Shown here one piece after another: positions 58,441 through 64,000 of a DNA stretch of 64,000 nt. The notes beneath the pieces are model-generated. The model saw only the letters and a list, made by a program, of their open reading frames with translations. It ran no database searches and had not been told where the DNA came from. The stretch comes from Bacteroidota bacterium. GTDB lineage: Bacteria > Bacteroidota > Bacteroidia > Chitinophagales > Chitinophagaceae. Location: contig JAEZDA010000017.1 in NCBI GenBank assembly GCA_023433345.1, forward strand, positions 62,001 through 126,000. The letters are read 5' to 3'. The position numbers and the translations under genes were made by a program. Within the stretch, counting starts at the first letter, position 1. Each line of letters opens with the position of its first letter.

Positions 58441-59832
58441 ATGAGATCAATATATGTTCTAACGTTACTGGCTTTTATACTCTCGGAAACTTCAGTTGCG
58501 CAGCAGGTAAATAAATTCAGCGTTTCGCAGGCTGTTGATTATGCCATGCAAAATGCTGTGCCTGTTCGTAACTCCCTGCTGGATTACAAGATCCAAAAAG
58601 AAGTGAATAGGGAGATAACCTCAGCTGCACTTCCTAACTTGAGTGCCAACACAATTGTAACCCGTTACTTCGATATTCCGACCCAGGTAGTGCCTGATTT
58701 TATTTCACCTTCCACTTACCAGGTGCTTATTAACCAGGGTGTGAAAGATGGAAACGGAAACCCCATCACCATGCCGGCGGGAGGGTTCGGTTCTCTGCCC
58801 TTTCAACTCGGTGCCAATTGGACGGCCTCCGGTGCAATAGAATTGTCGCAGGTTTTGTTCGATGGGCAGGTGTTTGTAGGCCTCCAGGCCCGCGCATCAT
58901 CATTGCGGTTTGCAGAGAGAAGAACTGATGTTACCAAAGAAGAGATCAAGGCGAATGTTCAGAAAATATATTATCAACTGGTAGTGGGAGAATTGCAAAT
59001 GACTTCCATTGACGCAAACATCGCACGTTTCGAAAAATTGTTAGGCGAAACAAGAGAGATATATAAAAATGGCTTTGCAGAAAGACTTGATGTTGATAAA
59101 GTAAGCGTTCAACTGAATAACCTTGTCACTGAAAAGATCAAGGTTCAGAACAGGTTAGATGCAGGAATGGCAGGATTAAAATTTCTTCTCAACCTGCCCC
59201 AACAGGATTCACTGGAGCTCACAGATTCCATTTCAGAAGAGTCTCTGAAAGAAGGATTGCTGGACACTGCATATCAATACAGCAACAGGAAGGAATACCA
59301 GATGTTGCAGGAAGCATGGAAACTGAACAAATACAATGTGAAACGTTATCAGCTAAGTGCAATTCCTACGCTTGCACTTTTCAGCAGTTATGGAAAAAAT
59401 GCTCAAAGAAATGAATTTGACTTTTTCAGCAAGGGAACATGGTTCACTTCATCTCTGGTAGGTGCAAGGCTAAGCGTTCCGATCTTCCAGGGCTTCGCGC
59501 GAAAGGCAAGAGTTGAAAAAGCACGCCTGGAAGCTCAGAAAACGGTAAATAACATCGAGCAGTTGAAAGCCTCCATTGATTATGAGGTAAAGCAATCCAC
59601 CCTTAACATACGCTCTGCTCTGGCCACGGTTGATAATCAAAAAAAGAATATGGAGCTGGCCGAATCTGTTTATCAGTCCACCGTGCTGAAATACCAGCAG
59701 GGCCTTGGTTCAAACATCGAAATATATAATGCACAAACTGAACTGAAGGTGGCACAGAATAATTATTACGGATCATTATACGACGCGATCATAGCAAGAA
59801 TAGATTATCTGAAAGCAACAGGAAAACTATAA
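58441..59832 (+). CDS. TolC-family outer-membrane efflux protein
   Basis: 463 aa. Signal peptide ~1-20 (ILSETSVAQQ). Two OEP repeats are seen: VSQAVDYAMQNAVPVRNSLLDY and the second half ending in LGSNIEIYNAQTELKVAQNNYYGSLYDAI. A Pro/Gly-rich insert near residue 75-130 (MPAGGFGSLPF) probably forms a surface loop. It begins 12 bp after tetR and is the outer-membrane duct for the pump. Confidence 0.9.
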   Translation: MRSIYVLTLLAFILSETSVAQQVNKFSVSQAVDYAMQNAVPVRNSLLDYKIQKEVNREITSAALPNLSANTIVTRYFDIPTQVVPDFISPSTYQVLINQGVKDGNGNPITMPAGGFGSLPFQLGANWTASGAIELSQVLFDGQVFVGLQARASSLRFAERRTDVTKEEIKANVQKIYYQLVVGELQMTSIDANIARFEKLLGETREIYKNGFAERLDVDKVSVQLNNLVTEKIKVQNRLDAGMAGLKFLLNLPQQDSLELTDSISEESLKEGLLDTAYQYSNRKEYQMLQEAWKLNKYNVKRYQLSAIPTLALFSSYGKNAQRNEFDFFSKGTWFTSSLVGARLSVPIFQGFARKARVEKARLEAQKTVNNIEQLKASIDYEVKQSTLNIRSALATVDNQKKNMELAESVYQSTVLKYQQGLGSNIEIYNAQTELKVAQNNYYGSLYDAIIARIDYLKATGKL

Positions 59833-59849
59833 ACCACTCAAACACTTTT

Positions 59850-61061
59850 ATGAAAAAATATACAGGATTATTAACGCTGATATTTCTGCTTGGAGCAGCT
59901 TCATGCGGAGACAGTAAGAAGGAAACAAACGCACAGATAACGGAGAAGAAGACAAAGTTGCAAAAGCTTCGCGACGACTATGCGAAACAGGCAGCAGAGA
60001 TCAAAAAACTTGAGGACGAGCTTGCAGTGCTTGATACCGCTTCTGCAAATTCAACTAATGCAAAACTGGTGGCGTTCACACCTGTTAGTGTAGGGGCGTT
60101 CAATCATTTCATCGACCTCCAGGGACAGGTGGATGCAGACAATATTTCCTATATCTCCCCGCGAGGTATGGGCGGGCAGGTGAAGGCGGTTCTTGTAAAG
60201 GAAGGCCAGCAGGTGAAGAAAGGTCAACTGCTTTTAAAGCTTGATGACGCCATAATGCAACAACAAGTGGTGGCGGCCCGCCAGCAACTGCAGGGAATCA
60301 AAACGCAGCTTGCTTTTGCAAAAACAATTTATGAAAGGCAAAATAATTTATGGCAGCAGGGAATTGGCACGGAAGTGCAACTTATCACCGCGCGAACTAA
60401 TGTGGAAGGACTGGAAAACCAATTGCGCGCGGCCAATGAGCAGGTGCAGGTTGCAGTGGAGCAAGCCAAAACAGCAAACGTATATAGCGACGTGAGCGGC
60501 GTTGCTGATGTGGTAAATATTCGAGTTGGTGAAACTTTCACGGGGATGACCGCTGCGGGCCCACAGATAAAAATAGTGAACACCAGCAGCTTGAAAGTAA
60601 TATCAAGCATCCCTGAAAATTATATCAGCAGACTTACTAAAGGAACTCCTGTGGAAATATCGATTCCAGATCTTAACAAAACGATCAAATCAAACCTTTC
60701 ACTGGTTAGCCAGTCGATTGACCCCACATTGCGTGGGTTTTACGCAGAAGCTAAGATACCTTATGATGCCATGCTCAAACCGAATCAAACCGCAATAATG
60801 AAGGTGATGGATTATTCATCTCCCAAAGCCGTGGTTATTCCGGTGAACGCAGTACAGTCTGACGAAACAGGAAAGTATGTGTTCATCGCACAAACAATTG
60901 GCAATGGTAAAACTGTCGCCAAAAAGATCCCTGTTAACATCGGTGATGCTTATGGAAGCCAGGTTGAAGTGAAAACAGGCTTGCAGGGCGGGGAACAATT
61001 AGTGAGTGAAGGATACCAGGACCTGTACGACGGCCAGGCAATTACAGACAAGGTGAAGTAA
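59850..61061 (+). CDS. RND efflux periplasmic adaptor lipoprotein
   Basis: 403 aa. The lipobox is GAASC (Cys19). An N-terminal coiled coil (~28-62, KKTKLQKLRDDYAKQAAEIKK-like, here split: KLQKLRDDYAKQ, AEIKKLEDELAVL) precedes the lipoyl domain (GGQVKAVLVKEGQQVKKGQLLLKL). The alpha-hairpin is ~130-205 and the beta-barrel ~220 on. The extra N-terminal coiled coil is less usual and could extend the reach to the outer membrane. It sits 17 bp after tolC and 57 bp before the pump. Confidence 0.9.
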   Translation: MKKYTGLLTLIFLLGAASCGDSKKETNAQITEKKTKLQKLRDDYAKQAAEIKKLEDELAVLDTASANSTNAKLVAFTPVSVGAFNHFIDLQGQVDADNISYISPRGMGGQVKAVLVKEGQQVKKGQLLLKLDDAIMQQQVVAARQQLQGIKTQLAFAKTIYERQNNLWQQGIGTEVQLITARTNVEGLENQLRAANEQVQVAVEQAKTANVYSDVSGVADVVNIRVGETFTGMTAAGPQIKIVNTSSLKVISSIPENYISRLTKGTPVEISIPDLNKTIKSNLSLVSQSIDPTLRGFYAEAKIPYDAMLKPNQTAIMKVMDYSSPKAVVIPVNAVQSDETGKYVFIAQTIGNGKTVAKKIPVNIGDAYGSQVEVKTGLQGGEQLVSEGYQDLYDGQAITDKVK

Positions 61062-61076
61062 CGGTTATGCATAAAC

Positions 61077-61098
61077 GCGCGCTGAAAATCAGTTGCGC
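61077..61098 (+). other. Hairpin between the adaptor and pump genes
   Basis: GCGC / GCGC and CTGA / TCAG stems with a bulge enclose AAA. It lies inside the 57-bp gap of the operon; with no T tract it is not a normal terminator, and could be an mRNA processing or stability site. Confidence 0.3.
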
Positions 61099-61118
61099 AA
61101 ACTACCAAAACTCTTTTT

Positions 61119-64000
61119 ATGGATTTTATTAAAAATATGAGTGCGAAGATCAAGGAGTTCGGCCCTACGAGCTGGTCTGTTGACAATCGTACTGCAGTAT
61201 ATATCATTGCAATTCTTATATCTGCATTTGGTTTTTACAAATTCAATACGCTCCCTAAAGAACAGTTTCCGGATATTGTTGTTCCTACAATAAGCGTGGT
61301 TACGGTTTACGCCGGTAACTCCCCCCGGGATATTGAAAACCTTGTTACGCGCCCGATAGAAAAGCAACTCAAAGGGATCTCCGGCGCCAAGGTGAAAAAG
61401 ATCACAAGTACTTCGCAGCCCGATTACAGTTTGATAATCGTGGAGTTTGATACTGATGTGAAGACAGATCTGGCCAAGATAAAGGTGAAGGATGCGATCG
61501 ATAAGGCGCAAACAGATCTTCCAAATGATCTTACCTCCCAGCCAGACGTGCAGGAATTTGCGTTTAGTGAAATGCCCATCATGTTCGTAAACGTAAGCGG
61601 AGATTATGATGGTTTGAAGCTGAAAGAATATGCTGATAAAATGCAGGAACGCTTTGAGCTGCTCACAGAAATAACACGTGCGGAAATTGTTGGCGCACCT
61701 GAACGTGAGATCCAGGTAAATGTTGACCCTTTCAAAATGCAGGCTGCGCGAATCAGCTTTAGTGATATCGAGGCAGCGATCAGTCGCGAAAACCGCGACA
61801 TAACGGGGGGTCTTATTGAGGTGGGCGACATGAAACGCACCATTAAAGTGAAGGGCCAGTTTACAAGCGCTGCAGATCTGCAGGATATTGTTGTAAGAAG
61901 CAGCACCCAGGGCGCAACGATGTACCTGCGCGATATCGCTCAGATAAAGGATACTATCAAGGAAAAAGAAAGTTACGCCCGGCTCGATGGTAAGAATGTT
62001 ATCACGCTCAACATTGTAAAGCGTGCGGGTGAAAATCTTATCAGCACCGCCACAAAGATCAAGGGCATTGTTTCTGAAATGCAGACCAATGAAGAATTGC
62101 CTGCGAACCTGAAAGTGGTCATCACCGGCGACCAAAGTAAAGCTACCGCAAGTTCTTTTCATGAACTGGTGAATACTATCATCATTGGTTTCATTCTCGT
62201 GCTGGTTATCTTAATGTTCTTCATGGGCGTTACCAATGCCTTCTTCGTGGCGCTGAGCGTGCCCCTGAGCATCTTTGTTGCCTTCCTGTTTCTTCCTGTG
62301 GCAGACATGGTGATAGGTACCAGTGTTACGCTGAATTTCATTGTTTTGTTTGCATTGTTGTTCGGGCTTGGGATAATTGTTGACGATGCTATAGTGGTGA
62401 TCGAAAACACGCATCGTATTTATAATAACGGGCGCGTGCCCATTGTGAAGAGTGCAAAGGAAGCCGCAGGAGAAGTTTTCATTCCGGTGCTTGCAGGTAC
62501 AGCAACTACGCTTGCTCCCTTTTTTCCCTTACTGTTCTGGAAGGGTATCATAGGTAAATTCATGATATACCTGCCGGTGATGCTGATACTCACACTTGCA
62601 GCATCGCTGATCGTGGCATTTATCTTTAATCCGGTATTTGCTGTTAGTTTCATGAAGCCGGAAGGACGCGAGTATGAAGAGCCGAAGAAACTTATCTTTA
62701 AGAAATGGTGGTTCTGGACGGCTATTGCTTTCGGTGCATTGTTTCATTTGGCAGGCTCCCATGGTATCGGCAACTTCCTTTTATTCATGGTGCTTCTCTC
62801 ACTATTGAACCGCTTCATCTTCCGCGATATTATACATAGTTTCCAAAACCGGCTTCTCCCTGCGTTGATGAGGCGTTATGAAATGCTGTTGCGGTGGATA
62901 TTGAAAGGTTACCGTCCGGTTTGGGCGCTTGTCGGCTTGTTTATACTTTTTCCGGTTTCACTTTTCTTAATGATGGCGCGTGGAAATAAGATGACCTTTT
63001 TCCCGAGTGGTGATCCGAATATAATTTACGTATATCTAAAAATGCCTCCGGGCACGGATGTGAAAACAACTGATAGCGTAATGACTGTTTTGGAGAATCG
63101 CGTCACGAAAGTTTTGGGGAATGAAATGCCAGGCAATGATGGTGCGATAGTTGAAAGCGTGATCACAAATGTGGCGAACAGCGCCAACAATCCGCAAGAC
63201 AACAACAGGAGCGTAAGGCCAAACCTCGGAAGGATCCAGATCTCATTTGTTGAATATGAGAAGAGAGATGGTAAAAAAACGAGCCCGTATATGGATTCTA
63301 TCCGCGCTGTTATGGGCGGAATACCGGGCGCAAGTATGGAAGTGGCGCAGGAAGAAGGCGGCCCTCCTACTGATCCACCGGTGAATATTGAAATCGTCGG
63401 AGATGAATTCGAAGATATTGCGCAGGTGGCAAGAGACCTTTCCAATTACCTGTATGCGAACCCGATCTATGGTATAGAAAATCTTCGAATGGATGTTGAT
63501 TTGAACAGTCCTGAGATCACCATCAATGTAGACAGGCAGAAGGCAATGATGGAAGGATTGACGACCGGCCAGATCGGTATGGAGATTCGTACTGCACTCT
63601 TTGGAAAGGAAGTAAGTAAGCTTAAAGAAGGCGAAGATGAATATAAGATCCAGCTTCGTTACGATGAACTGCGCAGGAAAAATATTGCCGACCTCATGAA
63701 CATGCGCATCACCTTCATGGATATGAATACCATGCGGGTGAAATCGGTTCCGGTAAGTGCAGTTGCTACCATTGATTATACGAGTGCCTCGGGTGCGATA
63801 GCAAGAAAGAACGTTAAGCGAACGATCCAGCTTCAATCGAACGTGCTTGATCCGTCAATGGTTGCTAAGGTGAATGAAGAACTTACGGCAAAGATCAGCG
63901 ACTTCAAAGCAAAAAATCGTATACCCGTTGGCGTTACTATAAGGCAAACCGGCCAGGGTGAACAGGAAGCGGAGACCAATGCTTTCTTAACAGGTGCATT
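61119..64000 (+). CDS. RND-family efflux pump, inner-membrane permease (3' truncated by window)
   Basis: The ATG at 61119 opens 960 codons without a stop to the window end (full length is usually ~1050-1150 aa). TM1 is ~22-40; the porter-domain entry is EQFPDIVVPTISV; TM2-TM6 are near residues 345-500, with ALLFGLGIIVDDAIVVIENTHR (here TM4, with the Asp-Asp proton-relay pair in VDDAIV) and AGTATTLAPFFPLLFW (here TM5-6). A second porter half starts near residue 625 (MTFFPSGDPNIIYVYLKMPPG). It exports drugs or other toxic solutes by proton antiport, with the TolC and adaptor encoded upstream. Confidence 0.9.
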   Translation, partial: MDFIKNMSAKIKEFGPTSWSVDNRTAVYIIAILISAFGFYKFNTLPKEQFPDIVVPTISVVTVYAGNSPRDIENLVTRPIEKQLKGISGAKVKKITSTSQPDYSLIIVEFDTDVKTDLAKIKVKDAIDKAQTDLPNDLTSQPDVQEFAFSEMPIMFVNVSGDYDGLKLKEYADKMQERFELLTEITRAEIVGAPEREIQVNVDPFKMQAARISFSDIEAAISRENRDITGGLIEVGDMKRTIKVKGQFTSAADLQDIVVRSSTQGATMYLRDIAQIKDTIKEKESYARLDGKNVITLNIVKRAGENLISTATKIKGIVSEMQTNEELPANLKVVITGDQSKATASSFHELVNTIIIGFILVLVILMFFMGVTNAFFVALSVPLSIFVAFLFLPVADMVIGTSVTLNFIVLFALLFGLGIIVDDAIVVIENTHRIYNNGRVPIVKSAKEAAGEVFIPVLAGTATTLAPFFPLLFWKGIIGKFMIYLPVMLILTLAASLIVAFIFNPVFAVSFMKPEGREYEEPKKLIFKKWWFWTAIAFGALFHLAGSHGIGNFLLFMVLLSLLNRFIFRDIIHSFQNRLLPALMRRYEMLLRWILKGYRPVWALVGLFILFPVSLFLMMARGNKMTFFPSGDPNIIYVYLKMPPGTDVKTTDSVMTVLENRVTKVLGNEMPGNDGAIVESVITNVANSANNPQDNNRSVRPNLGRIQISFVEYEKRDGKKTSPYMDSIRAVMGGIPGASMEVAQEEGGPPTDPPVNIEIVGDEFEDIAQVARDLSNYLYANPIYGIENLRMDVDLNSPEITINVDRQKAMMEGLTTGQIGMEIRTALFGKEVSKLKEGEDEYKIQLRYDELRRKNIADLMNMRITFMDMNTMRVKSVPVSAVATIDYTSASGAIARKNVKRTIQLQSNVLDPSMVAKVNEELTAKISDFKAKNRIPVGVTIRQTGQGEQEAETNAFLTGA

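Noticed and set aside
61089..62162. A 357-codon open frame antisense to the start of the RND pump
   Set aside because: The plus-strand frame translates as a full RND pump with all family motifs; the antisense protein is Cys/His-rich, with no recognisable domain, as expected for a shadow of GC-skewed coding DNA. Other antisense frames in the pump (e.g. 63243-63836) are likewise shadows.
1..64000. CRISPR arrays, IS elements, prophage or attachment sites
   Set aside because: No regular spaced repeats, transposase, integrase or phage structural gene was found on either strand.

Overview
The window reads as one contiguous chromosomal segment of a Bacteroidota bacterium, most likely of the Chitinophagaceae / Sphingobacteriales type (inference). 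The signs are recurrent TAnnTTTG promoter boxes, almost no Shine-Dalgarno sequences, a 2834-residue secreted protein with a type IX-like C-terminal domain, a cobalamin-riboswitch / BtuB / BtuG-like surface locus, and PF14595-type thioredoxin and DUF1015 genes. About 94% of the sequence is coding; nothing resembles a phage, IS element or CRISPR array.

1-19413 is a surface-polysaccharide cluster. It contains the end of an FkbM methyltransferase, five GT4-type or GT2 glycosyltransferases, two asparagine-synthase-like amidotransferases, three SAM methyltransferases, UDP-galactopyranose mutase (glf), a candidate polymerase-type membrane protein, a NodB-type deacetylase, a PglD/NeuD-like acyltransferase, an SDR epimerase, a LegC/PglE-like aminotransferase and a PglC-like phosphoglycosyltransferase. 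The last genes suggest a glycan begun with an N-acetylated 4-amino-4,6-dideoxy sugar and decorated with galactofuranose. The sugar 4,6-dehydratase, flippase and export genes are not in the window.

19408-23130 holds a UmuD'-like protein that lacks the catalytic Lys, an SplB-like radical SAM protein, and a sugar-kinase/RapZ fusion overlapping a MurU-like nucleotidyltransferase, which looks like an amino-sugar salvage pair. 23163-26036 (minus) is a TolC plus HlyD-type adaptor pair without a pump. 26120-31633 is a vitamin B12 locus: promoter, cobalamin riboswitch, BtuB-like receptor, BtuG-like lipoprotein and a second TonB receptor. 31636-40140 (minus) is a giant tandem beta-helix protein. 40385-40456 is tRNA-Arg(CCG).

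40584-50696 is a signalling block: MarC-type membrane protein, three response regulators, two soluble or membrane PAS histidine kinases (834 and 1443 aa) and an atypical thioredoxin. 50700-57652 (minus) is mainly metabolism: acyl-CoA synthetase, TPR protein, DUF1015 protein, serC, an S1/P1-nuclease or phospholipase-C-like protein and a DUF502 membrane protein. 57793 to the end is a TetR-regulated RND efflux operon (TetR, TolC, adaptor lipoprotein, RND pump), with the pump cut by the window edge. A 9+9 bp inverted repeat sits on the TetR promoter.

The most interesting cross-window pattern is that seven exact TAnnTTTG boxes lie only 4-9 nt from an ATG, implying leaderless or nearly leaderless mRNAs. 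Two of these boxes choose a start codon for the gene (6531 and 56031).
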